This document shows positions 8,657 to 17,085 of a stretch of 64,000 nucleotides of DNA, piece after piece. Source of the stretch: Anaerolineae bacterium (GTDB lineage: Bacteria; Chloroflexota; Anaerolineae; Aggregatilineales; Aggregatilineaceae); the NCBI GenBank assembly GCA_018432315.1, contig JAHDLB010000025.1, forward strand, positions 124,001 through 188,000. Reading direction: 5' to 3'. The translations under genes and the position numbers were made by a program. The notes beneath the pieces were generated by a model. The model did no database searches, had not been told where the DNA came from, and saw nothing but the letters and a program-made list of their open reading frames with translations. Position 1 is the stretch's first letter; each line of letters begins with the position of its first letter.

Positions 8657-9478
8657 ATGTCCACGCTGTACATCGTGCCCACGCCCATCGGCAACCTGGA
8701 GGATATCACGCTGCGCGCGCTGCGGGTTCTGGGCGAGGCCAGCCTGATCGCCGCCGAAGACACGCGCACGACGCGCGTGCTGCTCGACCATTACGCGATC
8801 ACCACGCCGATGACCAGCTACCACGAGCACAACAAGCTGGCGAAGCTCGACAGCCTGCTCGACGCGCTGGCGACCGGGGACGTGGCGCTCGTCTCCGACG
8901 CGGGGATGCCCGGCATCTCCGATCCGGGCTACGAGCTGATCCGCGAGGCGCTGGCGCGGGACATCCCGGTCGTGGTGCTGCCCGGCCCGTCCGCTGTGGT
9001 GACGGCCCTGGTCGCGTCCGGCCTGCCGACCGACCGCTTCCTGTTCGTCGGATTCCTGCCGCGCCGCAAAAAGGCGCTGCACGCCGCGCTGGCCGCCCTG
9101 GCGAGCGAGCCCGGCACCCTGATCGCCTACGAAAGCCCGAACCGGCTGGCGGCCACGCTCCAGGCCGTGCTGGACGTGCTGGGCGACCGCCCGGTCGCCG
9201 TCGGGCGCGAGCTGTCCAAGCTGTACGAGGAGGTCCGGCGCGGCCCGGCCAGCGCGGTGCTGGCCCACTTCGCGGAGAATCCGCCACGGGGCGAGATCAC
9301 GCTGGTGATCGGCGGCGCGACCGACACGCCGCGCGACGAGCCGTGGGACGCCGACCGGGTCCGCGAGGCGCTGCAAGCCCGGCTGGATTCCGGCGACTCG
9401 CGGACGGCAGCCGCCCGCGCCGTCGCGGAACAGGCGGGCTGGAACCGGCGCGACGTGTACAACCTGGACCTGGACTGA
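8657..9478 (+). CDS. rsmI: 16S rRNA (cytidine1402-2'-O)-methyltransferase
   Basis: A 273-residue TP-methylase family protein. The N terminus 'STLYIVPTPIGNLEDITLRAL' is the RsmI signature, followed by 'AAEDTRTTRVLLDHY', 'LVSDAGMPGISDPGYELIREA' and 'VVVLPGPSAVVTALVASGLP'. The family uses S-adenosylmethionine to 2'-O-methylate C1402 of 16S rRNA in the ribosomal decoding centre. ATG at 8657 is chosen because it starts the conserved domain and follows GGAAGG. The longer in-frame upstream region crosses the operator repeats and is not coding. Confidence 0.95.
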   Translation: MSTLYIVPTPIGNLEDITLRALRVLGEASLIAAEDTRTTRVLLDHYAITTPMTSYHEHNKLAKLDSLLDALATGDVALVSDAGMPGISDPGYELIREALARDIPVVVLPGPSAVVTALVASGLPTDRFLFVGFLPRRKKALHAALAALASEPGTLIAYESPNRLAATLQAVLDVLGDRPVAVGRELSKLYEEVRRGPASAVLAHFAENPPRGEITLVIGGATDTPRDEPWDADRVREALQARLDSGDSRTAAARAVAEQAGWNRRDVYNLDLD

Positions 9479-9596
9479 CCGGGCCGGAAGGTGGCGCTTC
9501 GCCCGCCAGCCGGTATCATATGGCGCGGGTTCGCGGGTTGATTCGCCCGCTTCACCGGGCCAGGACCCGATCGCCGTTCACCGACCGGACAACCGT

Positions 9597-10703
9597 ATGC
9601 GCATCCTGATGCTGTCGAAAGCCTGCGTGGTGGGGGCCTACCAGCGCAAGCTCGAAGAAATGGCCCGCCTGCCGGACGTCGATCTGCGCGTGTTGGTCCC
9701 GCCGAGCTGGCGCGACGACCGGGGCGACCTGCGCCTGGAGCGCGCCCACGTCGAGGGCTACGATCTGCGCGTCACGCCGATCCGCTTCAACGGCCATTTT
9801 CACCTGCACTACTATCCCCGGTTCGGGCAGCAGGTGCGCGCCTTCCAGCCGGACATCGTGCACATCGACGAGGAGCCGTACAACCTCGCCACCTGGCACG
9901 CGCTGTGGCACGCCCGGCGGCACGGCGCCAAAACGCTGTTCTTCTCGTGGCAGAACATCCCGCGCCGCTACCCGCCCCCCATCCGGCTGGCCGAGCGCTG
10001 GGTGCTGCGCCATGTCGATTACGCCATCGTGGGCACCACCAGCGCGGCGGACGTCTGGCGCGAGAAGGACTACCGCGGCCCGCTGGCCGTGATCCCGCAG
10101 TTCGGCGTGGACCCGGACATCTTTCGCCCGGCGGAGCGCCCGCGCCAGGGCGGGACGTTCCAGATCGGGTTCGTGGGGCGGCTGGTCGAGGAGAAGGGCG
10201 GCGCCGATCTGCTCGACGCGCTGGCCGAAGTGGGCGGCATGTGGCGGCTGGACATCATCGGCGACGGGCCGCAGAAAGCCGCGCTGGACGCCCAGGCCCG
10301 GCGGCTGGGCATGGCCGGACAGGTGACGTTTGCCACGTTGCCATCCACGCGGATGCCTGGGTATTATCAGGGTTTGGATGTGCTCGTGGTGCCGTCGCGC
10401 ACGCGCCCCAACTGGAAAGAGCAGTTCGGGCGGGTGATCGTCGAGGCGATGGCGTGTGGGGTGCCCGTCATCGGATCGTCCAGCGGGGCCATTCCCGACG
10501 TGATTGGCAACGCGGGCGTGATCGTCCGCGAAGGCGATCGCGCGGCGCTGGCCGGTGCGCTGCGCGGCCTGATGGGCGATCCCGACCGGCGGCGCGATCT
10601 GGCCGAGCGGGGCCGGGCGCGCGTGCTGGCCCGCTACACCCAGGCCCAGGTCGCCGCCCAGACCATCGACGTATACCGATTCATGTTGAGGAAGCCGGAC
10701 TGA
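9597..10703 (+). CDS. GT4-family glycosyltransferase
   Basis: A 368-residue GT-B fold protein. The N-terminal domain begins 'RILMLSKACVVGAYQRKLEEMA'. The C-terminal domain has 'GFVGRLVEEKGGADLLDAL', 'DIIGDGPQK' and the donor-binding motif 'EQFGRVIVEAMACGVPVIGSSSGAIPDVI', with the E-x7-E pattern of retaining family 4 enzymes. It transfers a sugar from a nucleotide-sugar donor; acceptor and donor are unknown, and a glycolipid or exopolysaccharide role is likely. The stop overlaps the next start (TGATG), so it is the first gene of a translationally coupled set with the HAD phosphatase and shikimate-kinase-like genes. Confidence 0.9.
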   Translation: MRILMLSKACVVGAYQRKLEEMARLPDVDLRVLVPPSWRDDRGDLRLERAHVEGYDLRVTPIRFNGHFHLHYYPRFGQQVRAFQPDIVHIDEEPYNLATWHALWHARRHGAKTLFFSWQNIPRRYPPPIRLAERWVLRHVDYAIVGTTSAADVWREKDYRGPLAVIPQFGVDPDIFRPAERPRQGGTFQIGFVGRLVEEKGGADLLDALAEVGGMWRLDIIGDGPQKAALDAQARRLGMAGQVTFATLPSTRMPGYYQGLDVLVVPSRTRPNWKEQFGRVIVEAMACGVPVIGSSSGAIPDVIGNAGVIVREGDRAALAGALRGLMGDPDRRRDLAERGRARVLARYTQAQVAAQTIDVYRFMLRKPD

Positions 10704-11482
10704 TGTTGAAAGCCGTATTGTTCGATCTCGACCAGACCCTGATCACCTGGGACAACGCCGAACCATGGGAAACGTACCAGGGCCGGCGGCTGCGCCGCGT
10801 GTACGACTACGTGCACACCCACCTTCACCCGCTGACCGGCGGCGATGGCGACACGTTTTTCGCCGAGTTTGCGCGGCGGCTCGGCCAGGCGTGGACCGAA
10901 GGCAACCAGACGCTGCGCCCGCCGAGCGTCGCGGCCATCCTGGCCGACCTGATCGAGGCGTTTGGCGCGCCCGCGGATGGCGTGGACATGGACGCCGTGA
11001 TGCACGCCTACGACTGGCAGCCCGCGCCCGGCGAGGCGGCCTTCCCCGATGTGCTGGAAGTCCTGCCGGAGCTGCACGCGCACGGCGTCGAGCTGGGCAT
11101 CGTGACCAACGCTTCGCTCGCCATGCGCTACCGCGACCGCGAGCTGCACGCGGTGGGCCTGCTGGACCTGTTCCCGCGCTGCCGCGTGGCCGCGGTGGAC
11201 GTGGGCTATCTCAAGCCGCACCGCGGCATCTTCGAGCGGGCGCTGGACGTGCTCGGCGTCGGGCCGGACGAAACCGTTTTCGTCGGCGACAACCTGGAGG
11301 CCGATATTCGCGGCGCGCAAAACGCCGGCATGAAGGCTGTGTGGCGCATCCCCACGTCCAATGGCAACGGCGACAAACCGGTGCCCGCGATCACGCCCGA
11401 CGGCGCGATCGCGACGCTGCACGAACTCCTGCCCCTGCTCGATGGCTGGTACCCGGGCTGGCGCAACGGGCACACGCCATGA
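10703..11482 (+). CDS. HAD-superfamily hydrolase
   Basis: A 259-residue protein with HAD motif I 'FDLDQT' (nucleophile Asp8, general acid Asp10), motif II 'GIVTNAS', motif III Lys in 'GYLKPHRGIF' and motif IV 'VFVGDNLEADIRGAQNAGM'. A helical cap lies between motifs I and II (about 15-120), so this is a C1-type phosphatase of the haloacid dehalogenase/phosphoglycolate phosphatase group. The substrate is unknown. Starts inside the stop of the glycosyltransferase gene and ends inside the start of the next gene (ATGA overlap), which suggests linked expression. Confidence 0.88.
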   Translation: MLKAVLFDLDQTLITWDNAEPWETYQGRRLRRVYDYVHTHLHPLTGGDGDTFFAEFARRLGQAWTEGNQTLRPPSVAAILADLIEAFGAPADGVDMDAVMHAYDWQPAPGEAAFPDVLEVLPELHAHGVELGIVTNASLAMRYRDRELHAVGLLDLFPRCRVAAVDVGYLKPHRGIFERALDVLGVGPDETVFVGDNLEADIRGAQNAGMKAVWRIPTSNGNGDKPVPAITPDGAIATLHELLPLLDGWYPGWRNGHTP

Positions 11483-12015
11483 CCCTGCTCGAGTCGACTC
11501 CCTACCAGAACCTCGTCCTGACCGGCCCGATGGGCTCCGGCAAGACGTCCGTGGGGCGGGCGGTGGCGGACCGGCTGGGCGCCAAGTTCTTCGACCTGGA
11601 AAACGAGATCCTCGCGCGGGAAGGGCAGTCGGTCGATTCAATCCGCGAGCTGTTCGGCGAGGCGCGCATCAGGGCGCTGGAGACGACAGCCATCCGCGAC
11701 CTGACGCTGAACCGCAGTTCCGTGTTCGTCATCAGCGGGACGGCGCTGCTCGACGAGACAAACCGGGCCCGCCTGGCCGAATCGGGCGCGATCCTGTGCC
11801 TGACGTGCGCGGTCAACGAGATCTTGCGGCGGCAGCACGTGGCGCGCGGGGCGTGGTTCCAAAGCCCGGCCAACCGGGGCGTGATCCTCAGCCGGCTCAA
11901 GCGCGAGTGGCGCGTCACGACGCTGAACCTGCCCCAGCTCGATACCTCGCAGTTGACGCTGGAGCAGACCATCGACGCGGTGATCGACTACTGGAAAACC
12001 CATACCCAGGTGTAA
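11479..12015 (+). CDS. Shikimate-kinase-like P-loop kinase
   Basis: A 178-residue P-loop protein: Walker A 'GPMGSGKTSVG' (about 15-25), then 'KFFDLENEILAREGQSVDSIRELFGEARIRALE', matching the shikimate-binding and lid-leading region of AroK in layout. The usual 'GGG' loop is replaced by 'ISGTALL'. The canonical Arg-rich lid is unclear ('FQSPANRGVILSRLKREW'). It may be a divergent shikimate kinase or a related small-molecule kinase; no other aro gene is adjacent, so I leave the symbol blank. The start overlaps the HAD stop by 4 bases. Confidence 0.7.
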   Translation: MTLLESTPYQNLVLTGPMGSGKTSVGRAVADRLGAKFFDLENEILAREGQSVDSIRELFGEARIRALETTAIRDLTLNRSSVFVISGTALLDETNRARLAESGAILCLTCAVNEILRRQHVARGAWFQSPANRGVILSRLKREWRVTTLNLPQLDTSQLTLEQTIDAVIDYWKTHTQV

Positions 12016-12045
12016 AATACGTTTTCGTGGTGAAAGGACAATGGG

Positions 12046-12822
12046 ATGACGACCCTAACCGTTTCGCTGGTCCAGATGGACGTTCGCACGGGCGCGCCGC
12101 GCACCAACTGGACCGTGATGCAAGAACACACCGCCGAAGCCGCCCGGCGCGGCGCAGACCTGGTCGTGTTTCCGGAGTTGTGGGACGCGGGCAGCGCGCT
12201 CGACAAGGGCAACGACTTCGCCAGCTCGCTTAGCGGCGGGCTGTTTGCGCAGGTGGTCGCGCTGGCGCGCCAGCACAACATTCACATTCTCGGCTCGATG
12301 TACGAAAAGCGCGGGGTGGGCGTCTACAACACCTGCGCCGTGATCACGCCGCGCAACGGGATCATGGGCGCCTACCGCAAGATGCACCTCTTCACGCTGA
12401 TGGACGAGCACAAGTGGCTCCAGCCGGGCGAGGCGCCGCTCGTGATCGACCTGCCCTGGGGCCGGACCGGGATCGCGATCTGCTACGACCTGCGCTTCCC
12501 GGAGCTGTTCCGCCGCTACGCGTCCGACGGCGCGCAAGTCGTGATCATGCCGATGGCGTGGCCGCACCCGCGCCTGGAGCACTACCGGACTCTGCTGCGC
12601 GCGCGGGCCATCGAAAACCAGTGCTACATGGTGGCCGCCAACCGCGCATCACGCGACGACGACGGGACCACCTTCTTCGGCCATTCGTGCGTAATCGATC
12701 CCTGGGGCGAGCCGGTGGTCGAGGCGGGGGAGGTTCCCGGCCACTTCACCGTCGAGATCGACATGGATAAAGTTGCCCAGGTGCGGCGCCAGCTTCCCGC
12801 GCTGGATAACCGGCGGCTGTAG
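12046..12822 (+). CDS. Carbon-nitrogen hydrolase (nitrilase/omega-amidase family)
   Basis: A 258-residue protein with the complete nitrilase-superfamily triad: Glu44 (LVVFPELW), Lys112 (AYRKMHLF) and Cys146 (GIAICYDLRFPE). The pattern 'YRKMHLF' plus 'CYDLRFPELFR' is typical of the omega-amidase/Nit2-like branch, which hydrolyses alpha-keto amides such as 2-oxoglutaramate; other amides are possible. It is cytosolic, with no signal peptide. AAAGGA before the ATG at 12046 and a TAAAAT box at about 12014 suggest its own promoter. Confidence 0.88.
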   Translation: MTTLTVSLVQMDVRTGAPRTNWTVMQEHTAEAARRGADLVVFPELWDAGSALDKGNDFASSLSGGLFAQVVALARQHNIHILGSMYEKRGVGVYNTCAVITPRNGIMGAYRKMHLFTLMDEHKWLQPGEAPLVIDLPWGRTGIAICYDLRFPELFRRYASDGAQVVIMPMAWPHPRLEHYRTLLRARAIENQCYMVAANRASRDDDGTTFFGHSCVIDPWGEPVVEAGEVPGHFTVEIDMDKVAQVRRQLPALDNRRL

Positions 12823-12840
12823 CCTCGCCGCGTCACGCCG

Positions 12841-13680
12841 TCACGGGCTGAGCGGGCCGGAGTGCTGGCCCTCGGCAGTGTATACGGCATAGACGTGTCC
12901 ATCCGGGGCGGTGAACATCGCGCCGCGCTCGAAGTCCTGCCACGTGCTGCTGGCCGGTGTTTCGGGCTGCGTGCCCCACCCCAACGCGTCGCGCACCGCG
13001 CCGTTGGAGCGCCACGCCAGGCCGAATCCGCGCACCGGCTGGACCAGCCCACCCGGCGGCGCCAGCGCCGGATCGTCGGCAGGCATCCCTTCCTGCCAGC
13101 CATCGGGGATCTGCCAGAACTGCCCGTTGTGGGCCAGGACGTAAATCTGCCGCGTGTCGCGCCAGAACATCACGCCGCGCTCGAACGGCTGCATCACGAG
13201 CTGGACCTGCCCCCCGCCGCCAACCGGGCAGCCCAAGCGCTGCTGCACGTTGCCGGCATACGCGCTCGTGAAGGGCGCCGCGACCGCCATGCCGCACGAT
13301 CCCGCCGCACTGCCGATCGGTCCGCTGGCAACCGGCGCGCCGCCCGCGCCCGGGTTGACCACGAACGGGGCCACCGTGGGCGGCGGCTCGCCCTCCTCGC
13401 CGCTGGCCGCGCCCAGGAAAATCCCCACGTAGGGGGTCAGCGTGGCGGTGGGGCGCGGCGGCTCCGGCGTCGCCGTCGGCTGCGAGAGGTCGACCACCTC
13501 GCCACCGGCCAGCACCGGGGTCGGCGTGTCGGTGAGCACGATCGTCGCGAGATGCTTGGGCATCGACTCGGGCCCGGTCAGGATCGGCGGATCGCCGCCC
13601 GGCGCGGGATCGTCGCCGCCGCACGCCGCCAGCAGCAGGACGAGCGCGATCGTCACCCCCAACCCGGCGTACCGGCTCAT
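12841..13680 (-). CDS. Lipoprotein with two LGFP-like repeats
   Basis: A 279-residue protein with a lipoprotein signal peptide and lipobox 'LLLAACGG' (Cys about residue 20). A Pro/Thr-rich linker follows (to about 130), then two related repeats containing 'RLGCP...FERGVMFWRDTRQIYVL' and 'ALGWGT...FERGAMFTAPDGHVYAV'. These resemble LGFP repeats of cell-surface proteins. It is probably tethered to the outer face of the membrane. ATG at 13680 is chosen because it begins the signal peptide and overlaps the NUDIX stop (ATGA); the longer open frame upstream is antisense noise. The function is unknown. Confidence 0.75.
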   Translation of the reverse strand: MSRYAGLGVTIALVLLLAACGGDDPAPGGDPPILTGPESMPKHLATIVLTDTPTPVLAGGEVVDLSQPTATPEPPRPTATLTPYVGIFLGAASGEEGEPPPTVAPFVVNPGAGGAPVASGPIGSAAGSCGMAVAAPFTSAYAGNVQQRLGCPVGGGGQVQLVMQPFERGVMFWRDTRQIYVLAHNGQFWQIPDGWQEGMPADDPALAPPGGLVQPVRGFGLAWRSNGAVRDALGWGTQPETPASSTWQDFERGAMFTAPDGHVYAVYTAEGQHSGPLSP

Positions 13681-14243
13681 GGGGCGCGCTCCTGCAAATG
13701 CTGCCGCAAGACCGGCTCGCAGAGCAGGATCGCCAGCGCGCTGATACCATCCTGGATCGCGCCGCCCCGCGCCAGCGCCAGCCCTTCCTCGACCGGCACC
13801 AGCCGCAGCCGGATATGCTCGGTTGGCTCGTGCTGCGGCTCGCCCAGCGTCACACCCAGCGCCAGAAAGACCTGGGCCACCTCGTCGCCGATTCCGTTCA
13901 TGCTGTAGAACTCCGCCACCGCGATCAACTGCTGCGCCGTGCCGCCGATCTCCTCGCGCAGCTCGCGCGCCGCCATGCCGGGCGCGTCCAGCTCCGGCTC
14001 GATGTTGCCCGCCGGCACTTCCAGGCACCACGCATCGACCGTATACCGGTACTGGTCGATCAGCACCAGCTCGCCGTCCGCCGTCACCGGCACCACCCAC
14101 ACGGCGGGCGGTTTTTCGATCACGGTGTAGGTCAGCTCGCCGCCCGACCGGCTGCGCAGGTGATCCTGGCGCACGTTATACCAGCGGCTCTGCCACAGGT
14201 AGCGGCGGGAGAGGGTCGTGTAGGGGCGTTGGGGGTCGCTCAC
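13677..14243 (-). CDS. NUDIX hydrolase, ADP-ribose pyrophosphatase-like
   Basis: A 188-residue NUDIX protein. The Nudix box is 'GNIEPELDAPGMAARELREEIGG', with the REXXEEXGG-like core slightly altered to 'RELREEIGG'. 'WVVPVTADGELVLIDQYRY' precedes it, as in the ADP-ribose pyrophosphatase NudF group. The family hydrolyses nucleoside diphosphates linked to another group. The GTG at 14243 is preferred: it has an AAAGG ribosome site 7 bases upstream, whereas the ATG at 14282 has none. Co-transcribed with the downstream lipoprotein gene (ATGA overlap). Confidence 0.85.
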   Translation of the reverse strand: MSDPQRPYTTLSRRYLWQSRWYNVRQDHLRSRSGGELTYTVIEKPPAVWVVPVTADGELVLIDQYRYTVDAWCLEVPAGNIEPELDAPGMAARELREEIGGTAQQLIAVAEFYSMNGIGDEVAQVFLALGVTLGEPQHEPTEHIRLRLVPVEEGLALARGGAIQDGISALAILLCEPVLRQHLQERAP

Positions 14244-14390
14244 GCGCAGCCTTTCCGTTCGAGAACTCCGATCCTCCGCCATTGTACGGACGAACCGCGC
14301 TTTCTGCCAGCCTCCGCCGACTTTCGCGCGGGCGAAGGGCTGCGTTATAATGCGCCCAGACCATCGATCTACGAACCGGAGCGAGTGATC

Positions 14391-14693
14391 GTGAAAATCG
14401 ACCGTGCAACCGTAGAGCACATCGCCGAGCTGGCGAAGCTGGACCTGACCGACGACGAGATCGCGCTGTACGCCGGGCAGTTGTCGGACATCCTCGACGC
14501 CGTGGGCCAGCTCGAGCAGTTGGATACCGGCGCCATCCCGCCCACGGCGTCGGTGCTGCCGCTGCGCAACGTGTTTCGCCCGGACCGCGCCCAGCCCTCG
14601 CTGCCGCGCGACGCGGCGCTGGCGAATGCCGCCGACTCGGCAGAGGGACAGTTCCGCGTCGACGCTGTGCTGGATGATGCCGGGGAGGGCTGA
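14391..14693 (+). CDS. gatC: Asp-tRNA(Asn)/Glu-tRNA(Gln) amidotransferase subunit C
   Basis: A 100-residue protein with the GatC pattern 'KIDRATVEHIAELAKLDLTDDEIALYAGQLSDILDAVGQLEQLDT' and the later 'PLRNVFRPD'. It is the small subunit wrapping GatA in the GatCAB amidotransferase, which converts misacylated Glu-tRNA(Gln) or Asp-tRNA(Asn). GTG at 14391 is preferred over GTG at 14385 because GGAG at 14378-14381 is 9 bases away rather than 3. A TATAAT box lies at 14346-14351. gatA and gatB are not in the window. asnS at 52841 suggests that Asn-tRNA need not depend on the amidotransferase. Confidence 0.92.
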   Translation: MKIDRATVEHIAELAKLDLTDDEIALYAGQLSDILDAVGQLEQLDTGAIPPTASVLPLRNVFRPDRAQPSLPRDAALANAADSAEGQFRVDAVLDDAGEG

Positions 14694-14695
14694 CC

Positions 14696-15532
14696 ATGAG
14701 CGCCGACAAGCGGCTCCTGGTGATCGAGTCCGATGACGACCTGGTGGAAATGCTCCGCCGACATTTTGCCCCGGAGGGGATCGAGCTGCACGCGGCGGCC
14801 ACCTGCGCCGCCGGGCTGGAACTTGCCAGCTCCGTCCGCCCCCACCTGATCCTGCTCTCCGCCGAGATGCCCGACGGGGCCGCCGCCGACACGCTGGGCG
14901 CGCTGAACGACAAGCCCCGAACCGGCCACATCCCGGTCATGATCCTGGCCGCCAGCGACGACGACGCGCAGCGCAACACGCTGCTGGCCGGAGGCGCATA
15001 CGACGTCATCCGCAAACCGCTGGACCTGGACATTTTCGCGCTGCGGGTGCGGAACGCGCTGCGCCGGGCGGAGCGCGAAGGACTGGCCGAGCCGCGCACC
15101 GGCCTGCCTACCGGGCGGCTGATCGACGAGCGGCTGGCCGCCCTGGCGGGCGCGCGCGGCTGGTATCGCATCGACGTGACGATCACCGAGTTCGACACTT
15201 TCCGTGACCTCTACGGCTTCGTGACGGCCAACGAGGCGCTGCGCTTCGCCGGCAACCTGATCACCCAGATCGTCAACGAGTACGGCGACCCGGATGATTT
15301 CGTGGGCCACCCCACCGGCACCGAGCAGTTCGTCATCGTGACGACTCAGGCCCGCGGCCCCCGGCTCAAAGAGGCGCTGGCCGCCCGCCTGGACGGCGAG
15401 CTCCAGTCGTTTTACGGCTTCGTCGAGCGCGACCAGGGCTATGTCATGGTCGAGGACGGGACCGGGGCACAGGTCCAGACTCCGCTCATGTCCGCTGTGC
15501 TGGACGTCAGCCAGGGCGAGCCGGCCCCGTAA
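14696..15532 (+). CDS. Degenerate receiver/GGDEF-like two-domain protein
   Basis: A 278-residue protein with a receiver-like domain (about 5-125) and a GGDEF-like domain (about 140-275). Both appear catalytically degenerate. The phospho-acceptor position in 'HLILLSAEMPDG' is Ser55 instead of Asp, and the GGDEF signature is replaced by 'TGTEQF'. The conserved receiver Lys is kept (VIRKPLDLDIF). It is probably a signalling scaffold or sensor rather than a diguanylate cyclase. It starts 2 bases after the gatC stop, so it is co-transcribed with gatC. Confidence 0.75.
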   Translation: MSADKRLLVIESDDDLVEMLRRHFAPEGIELHAAATCAAGLELASSVRPHLILLSAEMPDGAAADTLGALNDKPRTGHIPVMILAASDDDAQRNTLLAGGAYDVIRKPLDLDIFALRVRNALRRAEREGLAEPRTGLPTGRLIDERLAALAGARGWYRIDVTITEFDTFRDLYGFVTANEALRFAGNLITQIVNEYGDPDDFVGHPTGTEQFVIVTTQARGPRLKEALAARLDGELQSFYGFVERDQGYVMVEDGTGAQVQTPLMSAVLDVSQGEPAP

Positions 15533-15572
15533 GCCCGATCCCTCGCCGCCTCACAGCCAAATCCCGGCAGCA

Positions 15573-15607
15573 CAAAAAACCTCCCGGCCAGCGGCCCAGG
15601 AGGTTTT
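15573..15607. terminator. Bidirectional rho-independent terminator
   Basis: The stem AAAACCTCC/GGAGGTTTT encloses a GC-rich loop between the convergent ends of the degenerate receiver gene (plus) and pyrH (minus). On the minus strand it is followed by a run of T residues, and on the plus strand the T run is part of the stem. It probably ends both transcripts. Confidence 0.75.
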
Positions 15608-15636
15608 CGGTTGTCCGACTTCGCGCCGGCAGGCGA

Positions 15637-16374
15637 TCACTCGCCGTCGACGAGCGTGCCGACCGGCTTGCCCATCACCGCGTCGACCAGGCTGTGATCG
15701 TCCCAGATGTTGAGCACGATCAGCGGCTGCTTATTGTCCATGCACAGCGTGATGGCCGTCAGGTCCATGACGCGCACGCGGTATTCGAGCGCCTGCGAAT
15801 AGGTCAGGCGGTCGAAGCGCCGCGCGTCCGGGTTCTTCTTGGGGTCCTCGGTGTAGACGCCGTCGACCTGCGTCCCCTTGATGATCACGTCCGCGTTGAC
15901 TTCCATGCCGCGCAGCACGGCGGCGGTGTCGGTCGTGAAGTACGGGTTGCCCGTCCCGCCGGCAATGACCACGACGCGCCCTTTTTCCATGTGGCGGATG
16001 GCCCGCAGCCGGATGTACGGCTCGGCCACCTGGTTCATCATGATCGCCGTCTGGACGCGCGTCGGCACGTCGATGCGCTCCAGGGCATCTTGCAGCGCCA
16101 GCCCGTTCATCACCGTGGCGATCATGCCCATGTGATCGGCGGTGGACTGCTCCATGCCGCGCTCGACGCCGGTATTGCCGCGCCACAGGTTGCCCGCGCC
16201 GCACACCAGCGCCACCTGGACGCCCAGATCGTGAACGGATTTGATCTTCTGGGCAATGATCGCGGCCTGGTCCGGATCGATGCCGAAGCCCTGCGGCCCG
16301 GCCAGCGCTTCACCACTCAGCTTCAGGACGATACGACGGTAGCGGGGGGTTGGGGATGGGGTTTCAGATGACAT
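15637..16374 (-). CDS. pyrH: UMP kinase
   Basis: A 245-residue amino-acid-kinase-family protein. '[14 protein letters not shown]' at the N terminus, '[10 protein letters not shown]', '[35 protein letters not shown]' and '[22 protein letters not shown]' are the bacterial PyrH hallmarks. It phosphorylates UMP to UDP with ATP for pyrimidine nucleotide synthesis and is usually hexameric and allosterically regulated. It follows tsf in the common rpsB-tsf-pyrH order, but a strong terminator at 16413-16446 lies between tsf and pyrH, so readthrough or its own promoter is needed. Confidence 0.96.
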   Translation of the reverse strand: MSSETPSPTPRYRRIVLKLSGEALAGPQGFGIDPDQAAIIAQKIKSVHDLGVQVALVCGAGNLWRGNTGVERGMEQSTADHMGMIATVMNGLALQDALERIDVPTRVQTAIMMNQVAEPYIRLRAIRHMEKGRVVVIAGGTGNPYFTTDTAAVLRGMEVNADVIIKGTQVDGVYTEDPKKNPDARRFDRLTYSQALEYRVRVMDLTAITLCMDNKQPLIVLNIWDDHSLVDAVMGKPVGTLVDGE

Positions 16375-16412
16375 ACGATCCTCGTTCTCTAGGCTGGTCG
16401 GTCGGTGGCATC

Positions 16413-16446
16413 AAAAAGGGGATTAGGAAACTGCCCTAATCCCCTT
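16413..16446 (-). terminator. Rho-independent terminator after tsf
   Basis: Read on the minus strand, AAGGGGATTAGG pairs perfectly with CCTAATCCCCTT (12 bp) around a short loop, followed by TTTTT. It lies 21 bases past the tsf stop and 39 bases before the pyrH start, probably attenuating readthrough from rpsB-tsf. Confidence 0.85.
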
Positions 16447-16467
16447 CCTGGTGTGCATCGTGTTGGC

Positions 16468-17082
16468 TTACGCCTCGTCTTCGCCGGCCTCTTCGCCCAT
16501 TGCGAAGCGCATGAACCGGTTGACGGTGATATTCTCGCCCAGCTCGGCGATGGCCTGGGTGACCAGATCGCCGATGGTGACGCCGTCATCCTTGATGAAC
16601 GGCTGCTCGAAGAGCACCATCTCTTCGAAGAACTTGCTCATGCGCCCGTCGACGATGCGGTCGACCACGTTCTCCGGCTTGCCCTCGGCCAGAGCGTGCT
16701 GCCGCTCCAGCGCACGCTGGGCCTCGACCACGGCCTCGGGCACGTCCTCGCGCTTGACGTACTGCGGGTTGAGGTTGGCAACCTGGAGCGCGATGTCGTT
16801 CGCCAGGCTGCGGAACTGGTCCGTATTGGCGACGAAGTCGGTCTCGCAGTTGAGCTCCAGCAGCACGCCCAGACGGTTGTTGTGGTGCACGTACGCGTGC
16901 ACGACGCCTTCGTTGGTGGCGCGACCGGCCTTCTTGGCGGCTTTCGCCAGGCCCTTTTCCCGCAGGTGATCGGCGGCCTTCGCCATATCACCGTCAAACT
17001 GTTCCAGCGCCTTTTTGCAGTCCAGCGGACCCGCACCGGTCATCTCGCGCAGTTCTTTGACCATTTGCGCCGTAATCGTCAT
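16468..17082 (-). CDS. tsf: Elongation factor Ts
   Basis: A 204-residue nucleotide-exchange factor for EF-Tu. The N-terminal domain 'AQMVKELREMTGAGPLDCKKAL' contacts EF-Tu, and the core has the signature 'LLELNCETDFVANTDQF'. 'KAGRATNEGVVHAYVHHNNRLGVL' begins the core. The protein is much shorter than the E. coli factor (about 283) and close to the single-core form of Thermus-like and Chloroflexota bacteria. Only 3 bases separate it from rpsB. Confidence 0.95.
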   Translation of the reverse strand: MTITAQMVKELREMTGAGPLDCKKALEQFDGDMAKAADHLREKGLAKAAKKAGRATNEGVVHAYVHHNNRLGVLLELNCETDFVANTDQFRSLANDIALQVANLNPQYVKREDVPEAVVEAQRALERQHALAEGKPENVVDRIVDGRMSKFFEEMVLFEQPFIKDDGVTIGDLVTQAIAELGENITVNRFMRFAMGEEAGEDEA

Positions 17083-17085
17083 CGG

